Below are positions 1 to 8,746 of a stretch of 64,000 bases of DNA, piece after piece. The notes beneath the pieces were generated by a model. The model was not told the origin of the DNA, searched no databases, and saw only the letters and a list, made by a program, of their open reading frames with translations. The position numbers and the translations under genes are program-made. Within the stretch, counting starts at the first letter, position 1, and each line of letters begins with the position of its first letter. Location: the NCBI GenBank assembly GCA_025057455.1, contig JANWWY010000002.1:28671-92670 (forward strand), read 5' to 3'. The DNA is from Aquificaceae bacterium. GTDB taxonomy: Bacteria; Aquificota; Aquificia; Aquificales; Aquificaceae.

Positions 1-1
1 T

Positions 2-589
2 AGGGATATTCTTGCCATATGGAATGGCGGTATGACCTTTTTTGGTGGTCTGTTGGGCGGTATTCTTGGGGGTATTGTTGGCATTCTTAGGTACAGGTTA
101 CCCTTCTGGAAGTCTGCGGATATGGCTGTAGTTGCCCTTAGCATAGCTCATTCGGTAGGAAGACTGGGATGCACGTCCGCAGGCTGTTGCTACGGAAAGC
201 CTTTCCCAGTAGATGGTATTACAACGCCCGGCATACATCTTTCTGATAAATTCCCCTTTTTTTACTTGGTCTTCCCAGTAGGTAGTGTAGCACCACCTTA
301 CATGCCCCTTTACCCTACGCAGATTATGGAATCCGTAAGCCTTCTTATAGTCTTTTTAATACTCCTTGCTGTATACAGAAGAAAGCCCTTTGACGGTTTT
401 GTATTTTCCCTCTACATGCTCCTTTATGGTTTACTGAGGTTTTTCCTTGAGTTCTTCAGGGGTGTAACGCCCCCAATAGCGGGTATAGGTCTTACTTGGA
501 ATCAGTTGGTTGCAATAAGTATGATGCTCTTCTCCCTCTTACTTGCTCTGTGGCTTTTCTGGAGTCAGAAACATGAAAAAGTGGCTTAA
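2..589 (+). CDS. lgt: Prolipoprotein diacylglyceryl transferase (5' truncated by window edge)
   Basis: Frame is open upstream of the track ORF: ...[20 protein letters not shown]; Lgt-like motifs ([15 protein letters not shown], YPTQIMES). Confidence 0.85.
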   Translation, partial: RDILAIWNGGMTFFGGLLGGILGGIVGILRYRLPFWKSADMAVVALSIAHSVGRLGCTSAGCCYGKPFPVDGITTPGIHLSDKFPFFYLVFPVGSVAPPYMPLYPTQIMESVSLLIVFLILLAVYRRKPFDGFVFSLYMLLYGLLRFFLEFFRGVTPPIAGIGLTWNQLVAISMMLFSLLLALWLFWSQKHEKVA

Positions 590-1418
590 AAGGCTCACCT
601 TAATTGTAATAATATTAGTTGTGGCTGGATTTGTAAGCTCCTTACTTTCAAGAATACCAGTAGGAGACCGCATAGCAGTGGTAAAGGTAAAGGGCACTCT
701 AATAGACCCAGAGCCAACAGTCCTCCGCATACAGCGTGCAAAGGAAGACAAAAGCGTAAAGGCTTTGGTTTTGAGAGTGGATAGCCCAGGGGGTTCTGTG
801 GGTGCCTCTCAGGAGATATACAGAGCTTTGGAGGACTTCAAAAGCACGGGTAAACCCTTAGTGGTTTCCATGGGTAATGTGGCTGCCTCTGGAGGTTATT
901 ACATATCCGCACCGGCTGACCTTATCATCGCCAACCCAGGAACTATAACGGGTAGTATTGGTGTAATAGTCCAGCATACGGAGCTTAAGGCTTTGCTTGA
1001 AAGGCTAGGAATAAAGATTACAGCCATAAAGACAGGAAAGTTTAAGGATACATTATCACCCTTCAGGGACCTAACAGAAGAGGAGAGGAAATACCTACAG
1101 GATACCATACAGGATGCCTACGAGCAGTTCCTGCAGGCTATTCTAAAACACAGGTCAAAGAAGATATCAGAAGAAAAGCTAAAAGAAATAGCGGATGGTA
1201 GGGTATTTACTGGTAGAGTTGCAAAAGATTTTGGTCTTGTGGATGAACTTGGAAACCTCCAAGATGCCATAAACAGAGCTAAGCAGTTGGCAAAGGTGCC
1301 AGAGGCAAGGGTGTTTTACATGGAAGACAGAAAAGGTCTTATAAGAAGGCTCATAGAAGAGGATTTCCAAGGTATTAGTGGGGATTACCCACTAATGCTT
1401 TATTACATTATGAAGTAA
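573..1418 (+). CDS. sppA: Signal peptide peptidase SppA
   Basis: [11 protein letters not shown] segment; [36 protein letters not shown] typical of SppA S49 peptidases. Confidence 0.9.
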   Translation: MKKWLKRLTLIVIILVVAGFVSSLLSRIPVGDRIAVVKVKGTLIDPEPTVLRIQRAKEDKSVKALVLRVDSPGGSVGASQEIYRALEDFKSTGKPLVVSMGNVAASGGYYISAPADLIIANPGTITGSIGVIVQHTELKALLERLGIKITAIKTGKFKDTLSPFRDLTEEERKYLQDTIQDAYEQFLQAILKHRSKKISEEKLKEIADGRVFTGRVAKDFGLVDELGNLQDAINRAKQLAKVPEARVFYMEDRKGLIRRLIEEDFQGISGDYPLMLYYIMK

Positions 1419-2181
1419 ACGCATAACCACCATAGCCCACAACCCTATGCCTGTCGCTACAAGTTTCTGCGGAAGTTTTATAATCTAAAAGATGAGCTTT
1501 TAACCCCTTTTCTCTGCTGTAAAGAATTGCCGCTTCTATACCACTTTTACCACAGGCTTCACATTTTTGTTTTGACTCTTCTTCTCTCTTCAAAATCCAC
1601 GCATGACAGTGACTGTCTAATACTCTTGCCTGGCTATCCTCGTAGTAATGGCTTAGGTCAGAGCTTATTACGAAGAGTGTATTCTCATCACAGAAATGCT
1701 CCAACACAAGCTTAAGCCTATAGCCCTCTACCTTTCCGTACACGACAGGCACAAGGAGAAAATCACCCAAAATCCTCTGTAGGAAAGGTAGCTGAACCTC
1801 AAGGGAGTGCTCGTAAATGTGAGGTTCATCCATCATCATCCTATGGTTTTCTGCAAAGCCCTGGATAGCTTCTTTGTCCACCGTTACCACACCAAGAGGT
1901 GTTTCAAAGGCATCAAAGCTTCCAAAAGAGAAGCCATCAAAGTCTACAAAATGAGAAGGTCCAACAAGAACTACCCTCTTGTAGCTTTTATTCCTTAAAG
2001 TAGAATAAACCACACCTGCGGTTGGTCCCGAACACTCGTAGCCTGCGTGAGGTGCTATAATACCCCTTACACACTCCCCTAAATCCAGCCTATTCTCAGT
2101 AAGCCTATCCACATAGTCCGCAAGCCTTTTTCTGTCTGAGGGATAAAAGTAGCCTACTACCCTTGGTTTTCTAACCTTCAT
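1408..2181 (-). CDS. AmmeMemoRadiSam system protein B (MEMO1 family)
   Basis: MKVRKPRVVGYFYPSD...GIIAPHAGYECSGPTAGVVYS...VLVGPSHF; internal start at 2181 preferred over 2253. Confidence 0.85.
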   Translation of the reverse strand: MKVRKPRVVGYFYPSDRKRLADYVDRLTENRLDLGECVRGIIAPHAGYECSGPTAGVVYSTLRNKSYKRVVLVGPSHFVDFDGFSFGSFDAFETPLGVVTVDKEAIQGFAENHRMMMDEPHIYEHSLEVQLPFLQRILGDFLLVPVVYGKVEGYRLKLVLEHFCDENTLFVISSDLSHYYEDSQARVLDSHCHAWILKREEESKQKCEACGKSGIEAAILYSREKGLKAHLLDYKTSAETCSDRHRVVGYGGYAFTS

Positions 2182-3211
2182 GTCATTAAATTTAACTTCT
2201 ATGGAAAGGCTTGCATGGCTAAGCGAAAAGAAAGACGGTAAAGTGCTTTGCAAGGCATGTCATCAAAGGTGCGTGCTGGCTGAAGGTGAGTTCGGTAAGT
2301 GCGGTGTAAGAGTAAACAGGAATGGAAATCTATACCTTACGGTATACGGGCTTGTCTCAGCCATGAATGTTGACCCAATAGAGAAAAAGCCACTATATCA
2401 CTTTCTACCGGGGACTTTTAGTCTCTCCATAGGCACTGTAGGATGTAATTTTTCCTGTAAGTTTTGTCAAAACTGGGAAATATCTCAGTATCCACAAACT
2501 CATCAATACAAGGTATTTGGAAAGAAGATGCACCCGGAGGAGGTGGTTAAACTGGCACAGGACTACGGAACACCTTCCATATCCTACACTTACAACGAAC
2601 CTGTGATTTTCTTTGAGTTTTCCTACGATGTTATGAGAATTGCTAAAGAAAAGGGTATAAGGAACGTCTTTGTAACCAGTGGCTATGAAACAGAGGAAGC
2701 CATAGATACGGCACTTCCCTACTTGGATGCCATGAACATAGACCTAAAATCCTTCTCCGATGAATTTTACAAAAAAATATGCGGAGCACGATTGAAGCCT
2801 GTGCTTAAAACCATAGAATACGCCTTCAAAAGGGGCATATGGATTGAGATAACTACACTCTTGATACCCGGTTATAACGATTCTGAAGAGGAAATAAGAG
2901 AAATAGCACGCTTCATAGCCGGCCTCTCTAAGGATATACCCTGGCATGTATCCCGCTTTTTCCCAGCTTACAGAATGTTGGATGTTATGCCTACGCCTTT
3001 AGATACGCTTGAAAGAGCCTACCATATAGGCAAAGAGGAAGGGCTTAACTTTGTGTATGTGGGCAACTACTGGAATGTGAACTTGGAATCCACCTACTGT
3101 CCATCTTGCGGAGAAAGGGTCATAGAAAGACACCAATACAGAACCTTAAACTTTTTGAAGGAAGGTAAATGTCCCAAGTGTGGTTATAGCTTGCCAGGAG
3201 TTTGGGCTTGA
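2180..3211 (+). CDS. AmmeMemoRadiSam system radical SAM enzyme
   Basis: CxxxCxxC as CNFSCKFCQNWEISQ; N-terminal CKACHQRC; C-terminal zinc ribbon CPSCGERV/CPKCGYS; alternative start at 2201. Confidence 0.85.
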   Translation: MSLNLTSMERLAWLSEKKDGKVLCKACHQRCVLAEGEFGKCGVRVNRNGNLYLTVYGLVSAMNVDPIEKKPLYHFLPGTFSLSIGTVGCNFSCKFCQNWEISQYPQTHQYKVFGKKMHPEEVVKLAQDYGTPSISYTYNEPVIFFEFSYDVMRIAKEKGIRNVFVTSGYETEEAIDTALPYLDAMNIDLKSFSDEFYKKICGARLKPVLKTIEYAFKRGIWIEITTLLIPGYNDSEEEIREIARFIAGLSKDIPWHVSRFFPAYRMLDVMPTPLDTLERAYHIGKEEGLNFVYVGNYWNVNLESTYCPSCGERVIERHQYRTLNFLKEGKCPKCGYSLPGVWA

Positions 3212-3212
3212 A

Positions 3213-3286
3213 CGTGTCCGGGGGGATTTGAACCCCCGACCTTGGGTTCCGGAGACCCACGCTCTATCCAGCTGAGCTACGGACAC
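3213..3286 (-). tRNA. tRNA-Arg (CCG)
   Basis: Reverse complement GTGTCCG TA GCTCAGCTGGATAGAGC ... TGGGT CTCCGGA ACCCA ... GGGGGTTCAAATCCCCC CGGACAC G; cloverleaf, anticodon CCG. Confidence 0.93.
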
Positions 3287-3308
3287 TGCCAAAGGATATA
3301 ATATACCC

Positions 3309-4667
3309 ATGTTTAGGGAAAAGGTCAAAAGCTTTCACTTTGTGGGCATAGGCGGTATAGGCATGAGCGGAATAGCCCAAATATTGCTTGATATGGGCTA
3401 TAAAGTTTCTGGCTCAGACATAAAGGAGAACAGGAACATAGAGCTTCTAAGAAAGAAGGGGGCAAAGGTCTACATAGGACACAGAGAGGAAAATGTAGAG
3501 GGGGTTCAGGTGGTAGTTTATTCCTCTGCGGTTTCTGAAAACAACCCAGAAATAAGGAAGGCAAAGGCTTCTGGCGTGCCAGTGATACCAAGGGGTGAAA
3601 TGTTAGCGGAGATATTCAGGCTGGGTGAGGGTATTGCGGTGAGCGGGTCTCACGGAAAAACCACAACCACATCTATGATAGCCCATACCTTCCACCTCGC
3701 AGGACACGACCCAACGGTACTAATAGGTGGTGTGCTTCATAGCTTGGGTTCTAACGCCAAGCTTGGCAAGGATAAGCTAATCATATCTGAAGCGGATGAA
3801 AGCGATGGAAGTTTTCTCAGGCTTTTGCCGACGGTAGCGGTTGTGACCAACGTAGACAAGGAACACATAGGCTTTTATAAAGACATAGAGGACATAAAAA
3901 TGGCTTTTCTAAAGTTTGTGGACTCTGTCCCCTTTTACGGTTTTGCGGTTTTAAACATGGATGAAGAAAACTGCACATGGTTGGCTGAGAGGACACACAG
4001 AAGGGTTGTTGGCTACGGCATTCATAAGGATGCTCAAGTTATGGCAAAAAACCTCAGACTTCTTGAGGGAAGATACCTTTTTGAGCTTTTTTGGGAAGGT
4101 AGAAGGCTGGGGGAAGTGCATCTTGGAGTTCCAGGAAAGCACAACGTATACAATGCCTTAGCCTGTGCTTGTGTATGTTTAGAGGCGGGAATAGAATTTC
4201 CCACCATAAAGAAGTCCCTTGAAAGTTTCAAAAACGCAGAAAGGAGGATTGACCTAAAGGGCTATATAGGAAGTGTTCCCGTATACGACGACTACGGACA
4301 CCATCCCACCGAAATAAGAGCGGTTTTGAGAGCTATAAGGGATATGCACCCAGACAGGAGCATCATCCTTGCCTTTCAACCACATAGGTATTCAAGGACT
4401 TATCACCTCTTTAAAGAATTTTTAGAGGTGCTCAAAGAAGCGGACCTTTGTCTTCTCACCGATGTTTATCCTGCTGGAGAAGAAAACTACTACGGTGTAA
4501 GGGCTCAAGAGCTTGCGGAGAGAGCGGGCTGTATTTTCTGTCCAACAAAAGAAGACCTTTTTGATGCAATTGAAGAACAGATTTCAGAGGACAAGGTAGT
4601 TCTCTTTATGGGAGCAGGCAACATATCTAAGTGGTGCGAGGAGTTTTTAACTTTCAAAAGGTCATGA
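3309..4667 (+). CDS. murC: UDP-N-acetylmuramate--L-alanine ligase
   Basis: HFVGIGGIGMSGIA, GSHGKTTTTSM, EADESDGSF, DDYGHHPTEI. Confidence 0.95.
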   Translation: MFREKVKSFHFVGIGGIGMSGIAQILLDMGYKVSGSDIKENRNIELLRKKGAKVYIGHREENVEGVQVVVYSSAVSENNPEIRKAKASGVPVIPRGEMLAEIFRLGEGIAVSGSHGKTTTTSMIAHTFHLAGHDPTVLIGGVLHSLGSNAKLGKDKLIISEADESDGSFLRLLPTVAVVTNVDKEHIGFYKDIEDIKMAFLKFVDSVPFYGFAVLNMDEENCTWLAERTHRRVVGYGIHKDAQVMAKNLRLLEGRYLFELFWEGRRLGEVHLGVPGKHNVYNALACACVCLEAGIEFPTIKKSLESFKNAERRIDLKGYIGSVPVYDDYGHHPTEIRAVLRAIRDMHPDRSIILAFQPHRYSRTYHLFKEFLEVLKEADLCLLTDVYPAGEENYYGVRAQELAERAGCIFCPTKEDLFDAIEEQISEDKVVLFMGAGNISKWCEEFLTFKRS

Positions 4668-6286
4668 GAGGCGTATCGGGGAAAAAATGGGTGCTTCTGA
4701 GCGAGCTTATAACTCCAGATGAGCTCTTGTCCAACAAACTTGGCTACATAAAGGCTCAACTTTTAGCAAACAGGAGGGTGGATGAGAGCATCCTTGAAAG
4801 CAAGCTAAAAAACCTTCTCCCCCCCTTTCACATCCCCAACATACTGGAAGCGGTGAACCTCATATCGGACTTTGTGCGTGCCGGCAAAAGGATAGTTATC
4901 TTTGGAGATTACGATGTGGATGGTGTGACAGGCACAGCCATACTCTATGACCTTTTAAAAAGGGCGGGTGCAAGAGTTTTACCAATGCTCCCATCAAGGA
5001 AAAAGGGCTATGGCCTTACCAAGGATTTGGTAAGAAAGCTAAACGCCTACGCTGATTTGCTCCTTACCGTAGATAACGGCACCACCGCCCAGGAGGAATT
5101 GAGCCTCTGCAACATCCCAACCATCATACTGGACCATCACAATCCAGGGGATAGCCTACCTAAAGCTCTTATAGTAAACCCTAAACTGGGAAATGGAGAG
5201 TTTGAGGAGTTTAAGGAAATATCTTCCTCGGGGCTGGCTTTTTACTTAGCTACATTACTAAGGAAAGAGCTCGGGATAGATGCGGATGTGCGTGAGTATC
5301 TGCACCTTGCATGTCTAGGCACAGTTTCAGACGTAATGCCCATGAACCTTCTAAACAGGATAATAGTCTTCAACGGGCTTAAACTTTTAAACCACACCCT
5401 CAGGGGTAGTTTCAACGCTCCCGGCATAAGACTTCTAATGGAAAGGTCTGGTATAAAACAGGATGTTAGCTCAAGGGATATAGCCTTCTCCATAGCACCC
5501 AGGCTTAACGCACCTGGAAGGGTAGCAAGACCTTACATAGCCTTTAGACTACTTTTGGAAAAGGATGAAAACAGGGCAAAAGCCCTTGTAGAGAAAATAG
5601 ACAGGCTAAACCAATACAGAAGACAGCTAAGCCAGTTAGCTTTTGAAGAAGCTTTAAAGCAGGCTACCCAACAGAAGGGCAGTGTAATTGTGGTAAAGCT
5701 GGAGGATTGGGCTGGTGGTGTGGCTGGTATAGTGGCAGGTAGGCTATCAAGCCTCTTTTCAAAACCTGTGGTTGTCTTATCCCTTGGCAAAGAATATTCC
5801 AGCGCTTCTGTTAGAGGTCCAGAAGGAATGGATGTATACCTACCACTAAAGATACTCTCCCATCTTTTTGTAAAGTGGGGTGGACACAAATCTGCGGCTG
5901 GTTTTACCATAAAAACGGAAGATATTAAAGTCTTTGAAAACCTTGCGGAGGAGGTTTTCTCCAAGGCACCAATCTTAGAAAACAACCTCTACATAGACAT
6001 GCCCATGCCTACCCATCAAGTAAGGGAAGACCTTTACAACCTTCTCAGAGACCTTGAACCTTACGGAGAAGGCTTCCCTGAGCCTACCTTTCTGTCTGAG
6101 CCTGTAGAGATGAAATTAATGAAAAAAGAGGGTGACAGGATTCTTCTGAGAGCCGGGAACTTCTACCTCTATTGCTGGGACGCAAGAATGCTAAGAAGAC
6201 TAAATTTCCCTGTCAGGAAGAGAGTGGCTTACCAAATAGACAGGAGAAGAAGCAATACCCTTTTGCTTGTGGATGTGGAGGCTTAG
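4664..6286 (+). CDS. recJ: Single-stranded-DNA-specific exonuclease RecJ
   Basis: FGDYDVDGVTGTAIL, DHHNPG, GGHKSAAGFT; ATGA overlap with murC stop. Confidence 0.92.
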   Translation: MRGVSGKKWVLLSELITPDELLSNKLGYIKAQLLANRRVDESILESKLKNLLPPFHIPNILEAVNLISDFVRAGKRIVIFGDYDVDGVTGTAILYDLLKRAGARVLPMLPSRKKGYGLTKDLVRKLNAYADLLLTVDNGTTAQEELSLCNIPTIILDHHNPGDSLPKALIVNPKLGNGEFEEFKEISSSGLAFYLATLLRKELGIDADVREYLHLACLGTVSDVMPMNLLNRIIVFNGLKLLNHTLRGSFNAPGIRLLMERSGIKQDVSSRDIAFSIAPRLNAPGRVARPYIAFRLLLEKDENRAKALVEKIDRLNQYRRQLSQLAFEEALKQATQQKGSVIVVKLEDWAGGVAGIVAGRLSSLFSKPVVVLSLGKEYSSASVRGPEGMDVYLPLKILSHLFVKWGGHKSAAGFTIKTEDIKVFENLAEEVFSKAPILENNLYIDMPMPTHQVREDLYNLLRDLEPYGEGFPEPTFLSEPVEMKLMKKEGDRILLRAGNFYLYCWDARMLRRLNFPVRKRVAYQIDRRRSNTLLLVDVEA

Positions 6287-6778
6287 ATGGCTTTAGGTAG
6301 GTCGCATGACTTTTTCAACCTTCTTGCCCTACCTTTTTGCCTGTACTATACGCCAAGAGAGTTCTACATACCCTTTATTGGTGGATATCTCTTTGGCACT
6401 TTTTTCCTCTCTCCAGACCTTGACCTACCAAAATCAAAGCCTTCAAAGAGGTGGAAGGTATTTAAGCTCCTTTGGAGACCCTATCATGCCCTTTCCAAAC
6501 ACAGAGGAATATCCCATATACCACTCGTAGGCACTCTCGTAAGGGTGGGCTACCTGGTGCTTACTTCTGTATTTCTCTACTTTGTTCTTTTAGGCTTTTC
6601 CTCAAAGTACGCACCGTGGTTGAAGGAATTACTCCTTAGCGTTGACCCTTTTGAGCTTTTTTCCTCGCTTGCAGGCAAGGAGGAAGTTTTTTACTTTGCA
6701 TTGGGCGTTGTGGCTTCTGAGGTTTTTCACCTTATTCTTGACTTTTTGACCAGCTCCTTAAGAAGGTTTAAAATATAG
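6287..6778 (+). CDS. DUF2227-like putative metal-binding membrane protein
   Basis: SHDFFNLL, SPDLDLP, HRGISHIPLVGTLVR; hydrophobic segments. Confidence 0.6.
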   Translation: MALGRSHDFFNLLALPFCLYYTPREFYIPFIGGYLFGTFFLSPDLDLPKSKPSKRWKVFKLLWRPYHALSKHRGISHIPLVGTLVRVGYLVLTSVFLYFVLLGFSSKYAPWLKELLLSVDPFELFSSLAGKEEVFYFALGVVASEVFHLILDFLTSSLRRFKI

Positions 6779-6782
6779 AGGA

Positions 6783-7337
6783 ATGAGATTATTAGTCCTT
6801 GCCTCCGAGTCAAAAAGGAGGGTTCAAATCCTTAAAATGCTTGGCTTTAACTTTTTGGTAATACCCTCCTACATAGAAGAGAACCACATGGGACATCCTG
6901 TACTAACAGCGAGGAGGCTTGCCTTCAGGAAGGCTTTTACCGTATGGAAGGACTACAAGTTCGCCACCGTATTAGGTGCGGATACTATAGTAGTATTAGG
7001 CAACAAAATATTGGGTAAACCCAGGGATAAAGAAGATGCCAAGGCTATGCTTAGAAACCTTTCTGGAAAATGGCATAAGGTGATAACAGGCGTAGCAATT
7101 CTTTCCCCAAAGGGTAAAATAAGCTTCCACGATACCGTATGGGTAAAGTTTGCACCACTAAGCAATAAAGAAATAGAGGAATATGTAGACACGGAGGAAC
7201 CTATGGATAAGGCAGGAGCCTATGCTGTCCAAGGAATAGGTGCGAGGTTTATAGAAAAGATATCAGGGGATTTTTACACGGTTATGGGGCTTCCAGCCAG
7301 TAAAACCTACAGGATATTGAAGGATGTTTTGGATTAG
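6783..7337 (+). CDS. maf: Maf-like nucleoside triphosphate pyrophosphatase
   Basis: LLVLASESKRRVQILKMLGF, VLGADTIVVL, DKAGAYAVQGIGARFI. Confidence 0.92.
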   Translation: MRLLVLASESKRRVQILKMLGFNFLVIPSYIEENHMGHPVLTARRLAFRKAFTVWKDYKFATVLGADTIVVLGNKILGKPRDKEDAKAMLRNLSGKWHKVITGVAILSPKGKISFHDTVWVKFAPLSNKEIEEYVDTEEPMDKAGAYAVQGIGARFIEKISGDFYTVMGLPASKTYRILKDVLD

Positions 7338-7443
7338 TCTGTTTTTCCTTGTCCTGTGTGGATGCTCCGCAGTGGTGGACGGCAAGAAGAGTAAGATTGA
7401 AGCCGGTGGTGGCGTTCAGATACACATACAGCATAGACGGTGA
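7324..7443 (+). CDS. Putative small lipoprotein (39 aa), not in the supplied ORF track
   Basis: ATG at 7324 encodes MFWISLFFLVLCGCSAVVDGKKSKIEAGGGVQIHIQHRR*; hydrophobic leader then LCGC lipobox-like motif; overlaps maf 3' end by 14 bp. Confidence 0.5.
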   Translation: MFWISLFFLVLCGCSAVVDGKKSKIEAGGGVQIHIQHRR

Positions 7444-7465
7444 TTTACTTGCCAGAAACAGAAGC

Positions 7466-8146
7466 ATGAGTTGTGAGATTTTGCAAAAGGTAGAGGAGAG
7501 AATCAAAAGAGCCTGTGAGCGTGCTAAGAGAAAAAGAGAGGAGGTGCTACTTCTTGGGGCTTCTAAAAGCGTGCCTTCCCAGACGATAAGAGAATTCTAC
7601 GGATGCGGTCTTAGGAGCTTCGGTGAAAACCGTGTTCAGGAATTTTTGAAAAAGCACGAAGAGCTAAGGGATTTAAACATTGATTGGCACTTTATAGGGA
7701 GGCTTCAAAGCAACAAGGTAAAGTACATCATAGACAAGGTAAGCCTTATTCACTCTTTGGACAGGGAAAGTCTCCTTGAAGAGCTTCAAAAAAGGGCAAA
7801 AGCTATAAACAAAGTTCAAGAGGTTTTAATAGAAGTGAACGTAGGCGGTGAAGAGACGAAGGGTGGAGTGGAGCCAGATAATCTTAAAGCCTTCTTTGAA
7901 AAGTGTCTTTCCGCAAACAGCATTAAGGTTCTTGGTCTTATGTGCATTCCCCCGTACAGGGAAGACCTAGAAGAGGTCAGAGGCTACTTTTCTCTTTTGA
8001 GAGATTTAAAGGAAAAACTTGAGAGAGAGTACGGAGTCAGCCTTCCGCATCTTTCTATGGGCATGTCACACGACTTTGAGGTAGCCATAGAGGAGGGTGC
8101 AACCATAGTAAGGATAGGAACCCTGCTCTTTGGTGGGCGCAGATGA
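7466..8146 (+). CDS. YggS family pyridoxal phosphate-binding enzyme
   Basis: LLGASKSVPSQTIREFYGCGLRSFGENRVQEFLKK, WHFIGRLQSNKVKYI, LSMGMSHDFEVAIEEGATIVRIGTLLFG. Confidence 0.92.
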   Translation: MSCEILQKVEERIKRACERAKRKREEVLLLGASKSVPSQTIREFYGCGLRSFGENRVQEFLKKHEELRDLNIDWHFIGRLQSNKVKYIIDKVSLIHSLDRESLLEELQKRAKAINKVQEVLIEVNVGGEETKGGVEPDNLKAFFEKCLSANSIKVLGLMCIPPYREDLEEVRGYFSLLRDLKEKLEREYGVSLPHLSMGMSHDFEVAIEEGATIVRIGTLLFGGRR

Positions 8147-8342
8147 AAGGGTGACCATAAATAAAGCCACGCACAAAATCTGTGCAGTTTAAATGCACCT
8201 TACAACCTTAGCTTCTTCTATGGCTGTGTTTAGTGGCAAAATGATATGATTTACATCATAAAAGATTTTCACACCCTATTCCTAAGTGCTGGTTTTTCCG
8301 TGCTTTTTAACCAGAGTTTTTCACATAGAATTTCACATTTTG

Positions 8343-8363
8343 CCCAAGAAATTCACACCCTAT
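8343..8363 (+). repeat. Left copy of 21-bp inverted repeat CCCAAGAAATTCACACCCTAT
   Basis: Reverse complement of 8628-8648 with one mismatch. Confidence 0.9.
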
Positions 8364-8627
8364 GGGTAATTTTTACGACCAGAAAGAGGGAATTTCACAC
8401 CCTGTTTTTAAATAGGGTTTTTCCCGAGATTTTTCTGAAGAGGGTTTATATTTAAAAATCAAGAAAAAAGCCATACTTAGAACTATAGGGTGTGAAATTG
8501 TGAAAATCTTCTGAAGTTATTCATACTCAAAGACTTGAAGCATGTATAAAAACAAGAAATGACAAGGCTTTCTGATGGGGTGTGAAAATTCTTTTTCTGA
8601 AACCGTTGATAGTCAAGGCTTTCCTGT

Positions 8628-8648
8628 ATGGGGTGTGAATTTCTTGGG
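8628..8648 (-). repeat. Right copy of 21-bp inverted repeat (ATGGGGTGTGAATTTCTTGGG)
   Basis: Reverse complement of 8343-8363 with one mismatch. Confidence 0.9.
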
Positions 8649-8723
8649 GTCTATTATTATATATAAAGTGAAATAAAATATAAAAAAAAGAAAAGAGAAG
8701 AGAAGAAGAATAAGAGGAAGAAA

Positions 8724-8735
8724 TTCACATGTGAA
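8724..8735. repeat. Perfect 12-bp palindrome TTCACATGTGAA
   Basis: Read directly; immediately precedes the last forward motif copy. Confidence 0.9.
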
Positions 8736-8746
8736 AATTTCACACC

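Noticed and set aside
3146-3328. 60-aa minus ORF containing VAQLDRAWVSGTQGRGFKSPRT
   Set aside because: Typical translation artefact of a tRNA gene; region is tRNA-Arg(CCG)
5533-5985. 150-aa minus ORF inside recJ
   Set aside because: Antisense to strongly supported recJ; no family features
8246-8455. 69-aa + ORF in the repeat region
   Set aside because: Composed of the repeat motifs and low-complexity F/T/L-rich sequence; no coding signature
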